Shown: positions 25,609 to 35,200 of the stretch, piece after piece
Numbering within the stretch: position 1 is the first letter of the stretch
Layout of the letters: each line of letters starts with the position of its first letter
From: Paludibacteraceae bacterium
GTDB taxonomy: Bacteria; Bacteroidota; Bacteroidia; Bacteroidales; Paludibacteraceae
DNA: 64,000 nt
Assembly: GCA_017461505.1 (NCBI GenBank)
Contig: JAFTXV010000007.1
Coordinates: 595,185-659,184, forward strand
Reading direction: 5' to 3'
Program-made: the position numbers and the translations under genes
The notes under the pieces: model-generated
Database searches by the model: none
The model's input: the letters and a program-made list of their open reading frames with translations, nothing else
What the model was told of the DNA's origin: nothing

Positions 25609-25848
25609 TCATAGCATCTTCTTAATGATGGCTACTTGCTCAGGATAGCAATGTAGTGCGGGCGTTGATATGCCCAATGCAGTTGCTATCTTGCAGACTT
25701 CGAAGTAGTAGATCTCGCGTTTCCCAGATAGGATACGACTGATGGTGGACTCGTGTATGCCTGTGAGGATAGATAATTGGATTTGCGACATGTGCCTGTC
25801 ATTCATGCAGTTGAGGATTTTCTCTCGAATGTTTTTTTCCGTGTTCAT
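25609..25848 (-). CDS. Cro/C1-type helix-turn-helix regulator
   Basis: 79 residues from ATG 25848. A start at 25881 is excluded because it would lie at the promoter -7 box. The HTH is typical XRE: MSQIQLSILTGIHESTISRILSGKREI (split here as MSQIQLSILTG and IHESTISRILSGKREI). It likely represses its own promoter or the downstream RepA-like gene. A perfect palindrome AGTAC-AAAA-GTACT covers the -7 box and is a good operator candidate. Confidence 0.85.
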   Translation of the reverse strand: MNTEKNIREKILNCMNDRHMSQIQLSILTGIHESTISRILSGKREIYYFEVCKIATALGISTPALHCYPEQVAIIKKML

Positions 25849-25874
25849 ACTATAAAATTTTGTTGAAATCTTAT

Positions 25875-25888
25875 AGTACAAAAGTACT
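25875..25888 (-). promoter_or_regulatory. Probable -7 box with overlapping operator for the XRE gene
   Basis: The minus-strand TACTTTTG (25879-25886) lies within the palindrome AGTAC AAAA GTACT (25875-25888). No good -33 box is seen 20 nt upstream. Confidence 0.55.
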
Positions 25889-26152
25889 GCTTTTGGGGCA
25901 TACAGCCATTGCTAATTTCGCAAGAAAAACCGATGCAATGGCGAGGGTAGGGACATAAAAAAATCGCCTCAATGGAGGGGGTGCCTCAATGAGGTGATTT
26001 TTTAGTGGTGTGGTGCCTTGCTCTGCAAAAAGTGTTCGCCTTCGGAGGGGTACTGCTGCGGGTTACACCTCTGCTATCAACGGACAAAGTGCAAAGAGTT
26101 CTAAGGCAGAAACTGCTTCAGGAATAAGCGATGTTTGTTGGTATCCATAGTG
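25889..26152. other. Gene-free stretch between the XRE and AbiEi-like genes
   Basis: It contains a bidirectional terminator (25957-26003) and nothing with coding character. A toxin gene downstream of the AbiEi-like antitoxin would be expected here and is absent. Confidence 0.6.
25957..26003. terminator. Bidirectional terminator
   Basis: AAAAAATCGCCTC (25958-25970) pairs with GAGGTGATTTTTT (25991-26003) with one G-T pair. The A and T runs on both sides let it work on either strand. Confidence 0.8.
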
Positions 26153-26713
26153 TTATACTTTGAGTAGCGCTTCCACGCGTTTGGTGAGTATCTTTGAGTT
26201 ATATGTTGGTAATATCTGTCGAATCAACTCCTTGTTCAGCGGATGTAGATTGTCAAAATAGCATTGTCCTGCGCTGAGATAAACCATATCCAAGAATGCA
26301 CGCTCTGGCGTGGCAATAGCGATATTGTCGCGTTGCTCAATGCCTAACATGTTTGCCCATATCATAGGATTAATCTTGCGGAACACATACGCACGACCAT
26401 CTACCTCAATGGTGCGATTTTGGTAACTGATACAAGTAATCTCCGAACTATATTGAAAGGTAATACCCGCGCGAGCAAGCACATATTCCAACGATATATA
26501 TGATGGACTTAGCAAAGTACATGCCATCTCCTGCTCATTGTATTTGGGCTTGGTATAGATACCTTTGCGAGGATTGAGAAGCACTCCTTTTTTGGCATAA
26601 TATATCAAGGAGCGCGAAAGAGAATCTCTATCGCGTGTATCATCTTTTAGCGCCAGCCATTGTGATGTAAAGACTGTTCTTGAGTTGGATAATATTGTAC
26701 TTAAAACATCCAT
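26153..26713 (-). CDS. AbiEi-like antitoxin / transcriptional regulator, without a toxin partner
   Basis: 186 residues from ATG 26713, set by the promoter at 26753-26783; the longer frame to 26818 would start upstream of the -33 box. The N-terminal winged-helix part (SLSRSLIYYAKKGVLLNPRKGIYT) and the middle LSPSYISLEYVLARAGI and ATPERAFLDMVYLS segments match the AbiEi family of type IV toxin-antitoxin systems. AbiEi normally represses its operon and counters the AbiEii nucleotidyltransferase encoded just downstream. Here 270 bp without a gene and a terminator follow, so the partner is lost, elsewhere, or this is a stand-alone regulator. Confidence 0.8.
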   Translation of the reverse strand: MDVLSTILSNSRTVFTSQWLALKDDTRDRDSLSRSLIYYAKKGVLLNPRKGIYTKPKYNEQEMACTLLSPSYISLEYVLARAGITFQYSSEITCISYQNRTIEVDGRAYVFRKINPMIWANMLGIEQRDNIAIATPERAFLDMVYLSAGQCYFDNLHPLNKELIRQILPTYNSKILTKRVEALLKV

Positions 26714-26752
26714 TGTGAGCTGTAACTGCAAATAATTTGTATTTTCAGCGCA

Positions 26753-26783
26753 CAAAATTACTTCTTTTATTTCAAATACGCAA
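26753..26783 (-). promoter_or_regulatory. Promoter of the AbiEi-like gene
   Basis: Minus strand: TTG (26783-26781), 20-nt spacer, TAATTTTG (26760-26753), 40 nt before the ATG. Confidence 0.8.
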
Positions 26784-26897
26784 GTATTTTTGAAAAAAAC
26801 TGCAATTTTCAGGCTCAATACTTGATTTTTTGGTGTAAATTTTCATCTAACGATTGTGCAAGGACATATAGCCTTGCTTCGGAGATAGGAGCAAAGA

Positions 26898-28088
26898 TTA
26901 TTTCAGTAATTCTGGCAATGAGCGATACGAACAATAAGCATCAAAGTCTTGCACATGCTCTTGATCGCCATCGTACAATACGCAGGTAGAAACCAAACGC
27001 TCCTTCAACGTCTTTTGCAAGTATTGCAAACCGTCAAAATAATCGGTACGATACGTCTTACCTGATTTTATCTCAAAAGCGTGCAGGTTTCCCTCTGGCG
27101 TTACTTGCAACACATCTACTTCATGCTTACCTTGATCGCGGTAGAAATACAAATCTGCTCGCTCTCCACGATTGTAGAAATGCTTGTAGAAATCATTGAC
27201 TACCATATTTTCAAACAAGTTTCCTCGTAGCGGATGCAAAGCCAATTGTTCCTCTGAACGAATACCCATCAGCCAAGCAGCTAATCCCGTGTCGTAGAAA
27301 TAGAGTTTCGGTGTTTTGGTCAAGCGCTTGCCGATATTGGCATAATAAGGTTGCAAACGATAAATGACATACGATGCCTCCAATATACTAATCCACGATT
27401 GAATAGTTGGTACACTCACTCCCACTTCTGTAGCTAAGTTAGAGGCGATGCACTCCGAACCAATGCGCCCTGCGCAGAGACGGATAAAAGTGTGGAACTG
27501 GCTGAGTTCCTTGATGTTAATCATGCTGCGCAAGTCGCGCTCAACATAGGTGGTATAATAGTTGCTCAACAGCAGATGGCGCCCTTCGTCATCCGTTTGC
27601 CAGATAGCGGGATAACCGCCACGCAGGATACGCATATCCGTGCTTGTATGGGGATAGACGCTGTCAATCTCCTCAGAAGCAAGTGGCAAGAGTGTCAAGA
27701 CCGCGGTACGGCCTGCCATAGATTGTGACACTTGTTGCATTAGTGCAAAATTAGCACTACCAGTCACGATGTACTTGCTGCGTTGACCGCCAGCGAAATT
27801 TTGCTCATCCACCAGTACTTGCAAGTAGGAGAATATTTCAGGAAAACGCTGTGCCTCGTCAATAATCATGCCCTCGCTATGTTTGGTGAGAAACGCCTTT
27901 GGATCGTGTTGTACCATAGCTAAGGTGGCAGAGTCCTCCAGGTTGTAATAAGGCAACTCAGCAAAGAGTTTTCTGCATAGTGTAGTCTTACCCGATTGGC
28001 GTGGTCCAGTGAGCGTTAAGACAGAAAAATAGCGAAATATATTCGTTATCGACGATAGCAACTGTCTGTTTATGAGTTTATTATCCAT
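26898..28088 (-). CDS. AAA-family ATPase with DUF4143 C-terminus
   Basis: 396 residues. Walker A GPRQSGKT (about 28-35), Walker B GMIIDEAQRFPE (~73-84). A YIVTGSANFALMQQVSQSMAGR segment (quoted as YIVTGSANFALMQQ) is typical of these ATPases. The C-terminal DUF4143 region has HEVDVLQVTP and AFEIKSGKTYRTDYF, the PD-(D/E)XK-like core. Same family as the 14053 gene but well diverged. Role unknown; often found in accessory regions beside toxin-antitoxin genes, as here beside an AbiEi-like gene. Its promoter and a 7-bp palindrome in the leader suggest a regulated single gene. Confidence 0.85.
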   Translation of the reverse strand: MDNKLINRQLLSSITNIFRYFSVLTLTGPRQSGKTTLCRKLFAELPYYNLEDSATLAMVQHDPKAFLTKHSEGMIIDEAQRFPEIFSYLQVLVDEQNFAGGQRSKYIVTGSANFALMQQVSQSMAGRTAVLTLLPLASEEIDSVYPHTSTDMRILRGGYPAIWQTDDEGRHLLLSNYYTTYVERDLRSMINIKELSQFHTFIRLCAGRIGSECIASNLATEVGVSVPTIQSWISILEASYVIYRLQPYYANIGKRLTKTPKLYFYDTGLAAWLMGIRSEEQLALHPLRGNLFENMVVNDFYKHFYNRGERADLYFYRDQGKHEVDVLQVTPEGNLHAFEIKSGKTYRTDYFDGLQYLQKTLKERLVSTCVLYDGDQEHVQDFDAYCSYRSLPELLK

Positions 28089-28101
28089 TGGTTTGACAGA
28101 T

Positions 28102-28163
28102 TTAAAGTTGGACTTTAATTTTTACACGGCACAAAGGTAGTACATTTTTTCGAACTATACAAA
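28102..28163 (-). promoter_or_regulatory. Promoter and leader palindrome of the DUF4143 ATPase
   Basis: Minus strand: TTTG (28163-28160), 20-nt spacer, TACCTTTG (28139-28132). The leader carries a perfect palindrome TTAAAGT TGG ACTTTAA (28102-28118), a possible operator. Confidence 0.8.
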
Positions 28164-28181
28164 TTTTTTCACAGGAAAAAC

Positions 28182-28209
28182 AAAAAATCGCCCCGAAAGG
28201 CGATTTTTT
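28182..28209. terminator. Bidirectional terminator
   Basis: AAAAAATCGCC (28182-28192), loop CCGAAA, GGCGATTTTTT (28199-28209). Confidence 0.85.
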
Positions 28210-28255
28210 AGTATCTGATTATATACTCACTTGCAAAAATTGTGTCAAAAGAAAA

Positions 28256-28286
28256 CCCCACCCAGCCTTGTGAGAGCTGGGTGGGG
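28256..28286 (-). terminator. Terminator of the susCD-GH97 operon
   Basis: CCCCACCCAGC (28256-28266) with GCTGGGTGGGG (28276-28286), 11-bp stem; on the minus strand it is followed by TTTTCTTTT. Confidence 0.9.
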
Positions 28287-28311
28287 GTGGATATAGTGTT
28301 TTTCAGGATTA

Positions 28312-30306
28312 CTAATTCTGTTTCTCTACTCGGATGGCGAATCCTCCACCTGGAGCCATGTTGATGGTCAGCGGGTCGGAATGGCGATGGACGGATAGCG
28401 TGTCAATCGCAGTAGCGTATGGATTGGTTTGCCAATCTGCCTGGGCTGCATCTTGGTAGATGATAGTTTGGTAGTCGCCCTTGCCGAGGAAGTCTGCCCA
28501 TGTGATGGTGGTAGAACGTGCTTGTTCGTCGGTGACGGCACCGATATACCAGTTGTCGGTATTACGTGCTTGGCGAGCCATGACGATATAGTCGCCTATC
28601 TGACCGTCGAGCATGATAGAACGCTCCCAATCGCAAGGTACGCAGCGGATAAATTCAAACTCCTCGGGGTGCAACATATAGTTCTCTGGCAAGTCGCACG
28701 CCATTTGCAGCGGCGAATAGAGGACAACAAACAGACCCAATTGGTTGGCGAGCGTAGCATGCACGCGGGTGTTAGGATATACCGGATTATCAAAATTGAA
28801 CACGCCAGGTGTATAGTCGGCCGGTCCTGCCAACATGCGTGTGAAGGGCAATACCGTGACATGCTCGCACGGACTACCTCCATCCTGACTCCATGCGTTC
28901 CACTCCTGTCCGCGAATACCCTCTTGCGTCATGAGGTTGGGGTAGGTGCGTTGCAATCCCGTAGGCATCACAGGCTCGTGGTTATCAATGCTGACCTGAT
29001 AGGTAGCAGCGGTCTCAATCACCTTGCGATAGTGGCGTACACCAGACTGCGAGCGGTTGTACTGTATGCCATCGATAGTCTGTATGGTAGGTGCTACATA
29101 GCCCGTCTTCACGGCATGCATACCGTGCTGCTGCATATAGGCAAAAGCGGTATCTAGCTGATGCTGGTAAGAGGCTGCGTTGCCCTGTGTCTCGTGGTGG
29201 AAGATGATCTGCACCCCGCGTTGATGGGCATAGTTGGTGAGGTACTCTAGATCATAATCTGAGTAAGGGGTGGTGAAAGAGAACTGCGCCACTACGTCTG
29301 GCTTTCCCCAGTCTTCCCAACCCGTGTTCCAACCTTCTGCTAAGACGCCACCAAAGCCATTATCGGCTGCAAAATCGATATAGCGTTTCATATTCTCGGT
29401 GGTAGCGCCGTGAATAGGACCTTGGTGCCAGGTCATCGTTTCCAGGTGCATTCCCCACCATATACCGATAAACTTCATAGGTTTGATCCACGATGTATCC
29501 TCAATCTTACATGGCTCGTTGAGGTTGAGTAGCATGCGCGACTCCACCAGTCCGCTCAGCTCGTTGCTGAGTACCATCATGCGCCATGGTGTAGCGAAAG
29601 GCGTGGTGAGATATGCAGCATCGCCCGTGCTCCAAGGAGTGAGATAGGTGCGTAGTTGACCATCGGCATAGTAATAGTTTTGCGCAGGATAGTCGTAGAG
29701 CGCAGCCTCGTGCATCCATGCATATAGGTTATCTCCCCATTGCAGGGTGATTGGCGAACAAACGGTGTCGATCTCGCTCATAGGGGCTGGTTGCCACAAT
29801 GCCTCGTAGTATTCTGTTCTCCAAGGGATAGACCATACGGTAGGCTCATTAGCAAATTGATAGCTGGTGCACTCGTTGATGAGCACAGTGTCTGCCATCT
29901 CAGGCAGCATATAGCGCATGGCCCATCCGTCGTTGAAGACGCGGAAGCATACCTGCATCTCGATACCAGAGCGATGGCGCAAGAAGAGCAAGAGTTGATT
30001 GTAGTGATTGACGATATAGTGATCTTCGCCCCAGGTGGTTTCCCAAGTCTCGTTGTGCTGGTCACGTTGTGTGCGGAGCAGCGTGAAACCTTCTGAAAGG
30101 TCGGTTTGCGCCAATTGCAAACCTAGTTGGGAAGGGCAGATGATGTCTTGTCCATTCATCGACACTTGATACATAGGTCGGCCCATACTATCCACACTGC
30201 ATGCTACGGATAGCTTGCCATCGGGGGAGGATACAGAGGTCTGTGGCTCGCATGCGCAAAATAGCATGCAGCATACTATACCCAATATAATTTGACTTTT
30301 TTTCAT
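28312..30306 (-). CDS. susB: Glycoside hydrolase family 97 alpha-glucosidase-like lipoprotein (SusB-like)
   Basis: 664 residues. Signal peptide with a Cys-rich end (MLFCACEPQ, lipobox). The GH97 N-terminal start SSPDGKLSVACSVDSMGRPMY is clear (quoted SSPDGKLSVACSVD). The catalytic barrel has GGVLAEGWNTGWEDW, IIFHHETQGNAASY, AVKTGYV, SIDNHEPVMPTGLQRTYPN and MTQEGIRGQEWN. The Glu residues in the NHEP and QEGIRGQEW segments match those used for catalysis and calcium binding in inverting SusB-type enzymes. It should cut alpha-linked glucose from oligosaccharides in the periplasm or at the membrane. Third gene after susC and susD, 25 bp behind susD, so it belongs to that operon. Confidence 0.92.
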   Translation of the reverse strand: MKKSQIILGIVCCMLFCACEPQTSVSSPDGKLSVACSVDSMGRPMYQVSMNGQDIICPSQLGLQLAQTDLSEGFTLLRTQRDQHNETWETTWGEDHYIVNHYNQLLLFLRHRSGIEMQVCFRVFNDGWAMRYMLPEMADTVLINECTSYQFANEPTVWSIPWRTEYYEALWQPAPMSEIDTVCSPITLQWGDNLYAWMHEAALYDYPAQNYYYADGQLRTYLTPWSTGDAAYLTTPFATPWRMMVLSNELSGLVESRMLLNLNEPCKIEDTSWIKPMKFIGIWWGMHLETMTWHQGPIHGATTENMKRYIDFAADNGFGGVLAEGWNTGWEDWGKPDVVAQFSFTTPYSDYDLEYLTNYAHQRGVQIIFHHETQGNAASYQHQLDTAFAYMQQHGMHAVKTGYVAPTIQTIDGIQYNRSQSGVRHYRKVIETAATYQVSIDNHEPVMPTGLQRTYPNLMTQEGIRGQEWNAWSQDGGSPCEHVTVLPFTRMLAGPADYTPGVFNFDNPVYPNTRVHATLANQLGLFVVLYSPLQMACDLPENYMLHPEEFEFIRCVPCDWERSIMLDGQIGDYIVMARQARNTDNWYIGAVTDEQARSTTITWADFLGKGDYQTIIYQDAAQADWQTNPYATAIDTLSVHRHSDPLTINMAPGGGFAIRVEKQN

Positions 30307-30331
30307 ACTTCTCTAAACTCTAAACACTAAA

Positions 30332-32197
30332 CTAAATCCCCGGATATCCCTTCGACTGGGTGATATTGCCATTGCGCTCCAATTCCAATTGTGGGATAGG
30401 TTGCACGTAGCTAGGTTCGCCTTTCCATGTGATAGGTCCGTGGGATGTTTTCTCGTAATAAGCGGCCTCCGAGTCGCCGTTTCTGAATCGACGAATATCC
30501 ATCCACCATTGTCCCTCGGCGAAGAGTTCGGCCCATCGTTCGTATTTGAGTGGATCGTTGGCAAGAGGATCGTTGTCATAATAGGCACGTGTGCGGTCGC
30601 TGAGGGACTTATAGTCGTACTCAGAAGCGCTATTGGGATTCAGTCCATATGCACGGCGGTGTACCTTATTGATATACTCCAATGCAGTAGTAGGGTCGGA
30701 ATCGGCTAGCAATTCGGCATAGAGCAGGTAGATATCTGCTAGTCGCACGATATAGAGGTTGCAGTTGCTCGATTCGTTGAGTCCGTAAGGGGGCGCTCCC
30801 ATCTCCGTACCGCGGGTGTTGGTGTATTTGCGGTGTTGCCAGCCAAGTACCTCTGGGCGGTTGTTGCACTCCGACGAGCGGTCATAGACAGTCACACGAC
30901 CTTTGCCGTCGATGTATTCGTCCACATATGGTTGCCCTGCACAGAGCATGAGGCGTGGATCTACCTTCGACTTATCGCGCTTGAGTGCTAATGCTTCGGC
31001 GCGGTAGTTAGGAGTGGCAATCATGTATGGATAATTGTCGAGTGAGCGGGTGCCACTATAGTTGTAGGATGGGTTGAAGGTGAGGCGTGGCACGGTATCG
31101 CCATAGAAATTGGCAAAACCAAAGCGCGCGATATTTTTGTCATGCACATAGTTGTTGCCCCATTGCGACGACTTCTTGGAGATGATGATATCATTCTCCT
31201 GCGTGAGTGGATCCACCTTATCTTCTTTTCCCTTGCGGAACCGAATATCTAGATCCACATACCATGGTGCGTACACCATTGGCATACCCGATCCTGTGGT
31301 ATAGCCTTCCCAAGGTCCGTCTTGGTTGGGGTTGGATGTCATGGTAAGTTCGTAGAGGGATTCGGCGTTGTGTTCGTTGGCTTCGTTGCCATAGAACATG
31401 TCGGCGTAGATATCGTAAGCAACCAGTTGCTTGCCACTGTGGAGGATGATGTCCTCCATGAGTGTCTTGGCCAGTGACTTATTCTCTGGGAAGAGATACA
31501 GGGACTGCATATACACCTTTGCCAGCAATCCCTTGGCCGCCCATTCGGTAGCGCGGAAGGTGTCATCGTTGTATCCTTCGAGTAGATCAATGGCTTTTTT
31601 GAGGTCATTGATAACAAACTGCCATGTATCTTTGACAGTAGCGCGCTCTAACTTGAGCGCTTCCACATCGGATATGATGCGGTCGATGATAGGGAAGCCC
31701 AACGCATCGGCATCGAGTTCGAAGAAGATTTGCGCGTGCCAGTATGCCAAAGCACGATTGAAGTAGCATTGGCCGAGGGCGTAATCCAGCTCTTCTTGCT
31801 CATTCTCCTTGCCGTAGTTTTGGCGGTAATAGGCGATACCATCAATACCTGTAGAAGCCAGTTTCATCCACTTACAGAGGTCGGTATAGGTGGTGGTGAT
31901 ATAGCGCGAATCGATACTCGTATAGTTGTCTTGTGAGGTGGCACGCTCGTCGTAGGAACCATAGAGGTCGGTGGTATGGTCGTAGAGCCATACACCCATA
32001 GGGAACCAATAGAAGGCGTACATACCGATGCTATGGCTCTGCGCATATGCGGAGGTTACCAGCTGATCCACCTGCGACATGGTGGCAGGGAAATTATCGG
32101 TGGATAGCGTCTGAGGATTGGATATGTCAAAAAAGTCGGAGCAACTGGTCAGGGCTACGAGTGCTGCGAATGATAGACTAACAATATTCTTTTTCAT
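30332..32197 (-). CDS. susD: SusD-like surface glycan-binding lipoprotein
   Basis: 621 residues, with lipobox LVALTSC (Cys about 19) followed by SDFFDISNPQTLSTDNFPA, a standard SusD opening. The middle part has the helical TPR-like scaffold. The C-terminus has the LADIYLLYAELLADSDP segment, a PLKYERWAELFAEGQWWMDIRRF block and ends in NITQSKGYPGI. It forms the lid of the SusC transporter encoded 24 bp upstream. Together with GH97 downstream it points to an alpha-glucan or malto-oligosaccharide target. The name follows the locus layout; binding specificity cannot be read from sequence. Confidence 0.95.
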   Translation of the reverse strand: MKKNIVSLSFAALVALTSCSDFFDISNPQTLSTDNFPATMSQVDQLVTSAYAQSHSIGMYAFYWFPMGVWLYDHTTDLYGSYDERATSQDNYTSIDSRYITTTYTDLCKWMKLASTGIDGIAYYRQNYGKENEQEELDYALGQCYFNRALAYWHAQIFFELDADALGFPIIDRIISDVEALKLERATVKDTWQFVINDLKKAIDLLEGYNDDTFRATEWAAKGLLAKVYMQSLYLFPENKSLAKTLMEDIILHSGKQLVAYDIYADMFYGNEANEHNAESLYELTMTSNPNQDGPWEGYTTGSGMPMVYAPWYVDLDIRFRKGKEDKVDPLTQENDIIISKKSSQWGNNYVHDKNIARFGFANFYGDTVPRLTFNPSYNYSGTRSLDNYPYMIATPNYRAEALALKRDKSKVDPRLMLCAGQPYVDEYIDGKGRVTVYDRSSECNNRPEVLGWQHRKYTNTRGTEMGAPPYGLNESSNCNLYIVRLADIYLLYAELLADSDPTTALEYINKVHRRAYGLNPNSASEYDYKSLSDRTRAYYDNDPLANDPLKYERWAELFAEGQWWMDIRRFRNGDSEAAYYEKTSHGPITWKGEPSYVQPIPQLELERNGNITQSKGYPGI

Positions 32198-32221
32198 GAT
32201 TGTATGTATATTAGAAGTTTG

Positions 32222-35200
32222 TTAGAAAGATAAGTCAAGTCCGAAAGAGAACAATCGAGATGGCAGATAGCGGTTTTGATGATCGATATTGTACATCAAA
32301 CTATTGCCACCAATCTCAGGATCTACGCCCGAATACTTGGTAATAGTAAAGAGGTTCTGTGCCGAGAAATAGATACGCAGGCGCTCCATCTTGGCTTTGC
32401 GGCTGTACTTCTGTGGCAGGGTGTAACCGATGGATAGGTTCTTGAGTTTGAGATAGTCACCTCTCTCCACCATATAGCCTGACACGGTAGAATAGTTGCG
32501 GTTGGCAGCACCATCACCGATCACATTTTCCTCTTCATTAAGGTAACCCACACGTGGATTTTCCGTTACCGTGGTGTTGTCCTTACCAAAACAAGAGGTA
32601 GTGAAGATAGCAGCGGTGGTATTGTCGCTCATGAACATATGGGTATATGGTTTCACGAGGTTCATGATGTCGAATCCAAAAGCACCAGAGAATACCATGG
32701 ATACATCAAATCCCTTGTAAGCGACTGAAGCGTTGATACCCAGTGTCATCAATGGCCATGGATTGCCAATATACTTGCGGCTAGCCGCATTGACCATGCC
32801 CTGTCCATTATCATCATAAATAAGGTCTCCTATGCCCGTATTGGCTTTTTGATAGTAGATACCAATCTCCTTGCCGTCGGCATTGAGTGGCTGTCCGTTC
32901 TCAGCATATCCGTAGGGGTGGTTAGGATTGTTTTTGCGCCATTGCTCCAGAGCGTATTGGTTGTATTCATCCACTTGCGCTTGGTTTTGGAAGATGCCAA
33001 GCACCTCATAGCCATAGAACATGGACATAGGATGGTTGTCCTCGGTACGCGCCAATAATGGCCATGCTGCATCTAGACCCTTGTCAATGATGCTCGCACC
33101 TGGTTTGTCGCCTACTTGCTTCACCATATTTTGGTTGAAGGACATATTGACGCCCACGCTATATTGCACTTCACGGCGTTTGTCTTGCCATTGCAGCGTG
33201 ATCTCATGACCTTGGTTCTGTACCAAACCTGCATTGAAATATACAGGCACGGTGTTGGCAGGGTCATCGCTGCTGAAATAGTAACTCATACCGCTGGTCA
33301 AACATAGTGAACCTCGGTAGAGCATATCGCGAGTTTGACGGTTGTAGTAGTCATAGGTAAAGGTAAGTCGATTCTTGAAGAAACCCAAGTCCACACCAAT
33401 ATCAGTTTGGTTAACTTCTTCCCACTTGAGATCTTCGTTGCCCAAGATGGCAATCCATGCACCCGTCTGACCAATAGCACTATTGTCGAAGGCATGGCTC
33501 ACACCGCTGAGCGAATAGGTGGAGGAATACATATATTGTGGGATATTGTCGTTGCCCAATATACCCCATGAGGCACGAATCTTAGCGTTGGATAGCCAAT
33601 TAGAAGCATTGTCCTTGATCCAACTCTCTTCGCTCAAACGCCATCCTACGTTGACCGAAGGGAAGAATCCCCAGCGATGTTTATTGACAAAGCGGTCAGA
33701 AGCATCTGCGCGGAAGTTAGCAGTGAGCAGGTATTTACCTTGATAATCGTAATTGATACGCGCAAAGGCAGAACCGCGTCGCTCTTGAGGGATAGCATCC
33801 GAAGCATCCTTGGTAGCTCCAGCAGCAGCGAGTGCGATGGATTGCGCGATAGGGATAGAGAATCCGTAGCTATTGACGGTGAGGTCATAGCCGTCAAATT
33901 TCCACCACTCGGTACCCACCATGGCTTTGAAACTATGGTCGCCCCATTGTGCATCGTAGGTCAACACGCTATTGAACATGAGGCGCAAATTAGTACCCGC
34001 ATATGAGTCGAGTTGTCCGCCATCGATGCCCACTTGCACAGGACCAAAATCTTTGTACTCTGTGAAGAAACGCTTGGAATACGCACCTAAGGTAACCGAA
34101 CCAGTCGTATGCCATGTCAGGCCAGGGATAAACTCCACATTCAGGTAAGCCTGTGCGTTGAGATGATAATTATTGTCTTGAATGTCGTGGTAGGCTGCTT
34201 CTAGACCTGCGAAGTTAGGACCTGAACCCACAGACATAGGAGTTTGTGCATAGTCGCCATTCTCATCAAATACTTCCGCTACGGGGACGGTGCGGAAAGG
34301 TACGGTGTGGTTGTAGATAGATGAGTTGGTGGATGGGTTAGAGGATGTCATAGCACCATACACGGATTCACCGATGGTGACATGTTTGCCAATCTTATGG
34401 TCGAGGTTGGTACGGAAAGAATAGCGCTTAGCGCGGGTGTCCATATACGTTCCCTTTTCATCCAAATAGCTGATGGATAGGAACATCTTGGTCTTTTCGC
34501 CGCCGCCACTGACCGATACGTTGTATTCTTGCTCAATACCCGTGCCGAACATCACGTCCATCCAGTTGGTGTTAGGTAGTTCGTCAATAGAGGAAACACC
34601 TAGTTTATCCAGTTGGCTAGTGGTTCCCCACACTTCGTGTGCGCGCACCCAATCTTCCGTACCAAGAAGCTGGATATTGGATGTGATATTGCGCCATCCT
34701 ACGCGCGCATTCAAATCCACTTGTGTGCGTTCGCTTTTTCCCTTTTTGGTGGTGATGAGAATCACACCGCCTGCGGCTTTCGATCCGTAGATGGCAGCCG
34801 AACCTGCATCCTTGAGCACCTCAATGCTCTCCACATCACGCATGTTGAAGTTGAACCCAGTGGATTGCGCCACACCATCTACGACGTACAATGGCGCCAT
34901 ACCGTTGAGCGAACCTGCACCACGGATGAGGATGTCGGCAGACTCGCCAGGCGAACCACTACCTTTCGTTACGGTCACACCCGCTGCCATACCCTGCAAC
35001 GACTCTGCCAACGACTTAGAAGAGAAATCGGCAATATCCTGAGCAGAGACCGAGGAGATAGAGCCAGTGACATCGCTGCGGCGTTGGGTACCATAGCCAA
35101 TGACTACCACATCGTCTAAGAGTTCGGTATCCTCGCTCAGTACTACGGGATAGATTGTTTTATCAGATTGGATGGTGATGGTCTCCATGCGATAACCTAC

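Noticed and set aside
26714-26818. Upstream extension of the AbiEi-like gene (35 extra residues)
   Set aside because: A -33/-7 promoter with exact 20-nt spacing lies within it, so the transcript starts downstream.
28429-29157. 242-aa plus-strand ORF inside the GH97 gene
   Set aside because: Antisense shadow; the GH97 motifs on the other strand are unambiguous.
34613-35119. 168-aa ORF antisense inside the second susC
   Set aside because: No start signal, no domain, and it lies fully within a well-supported gene.
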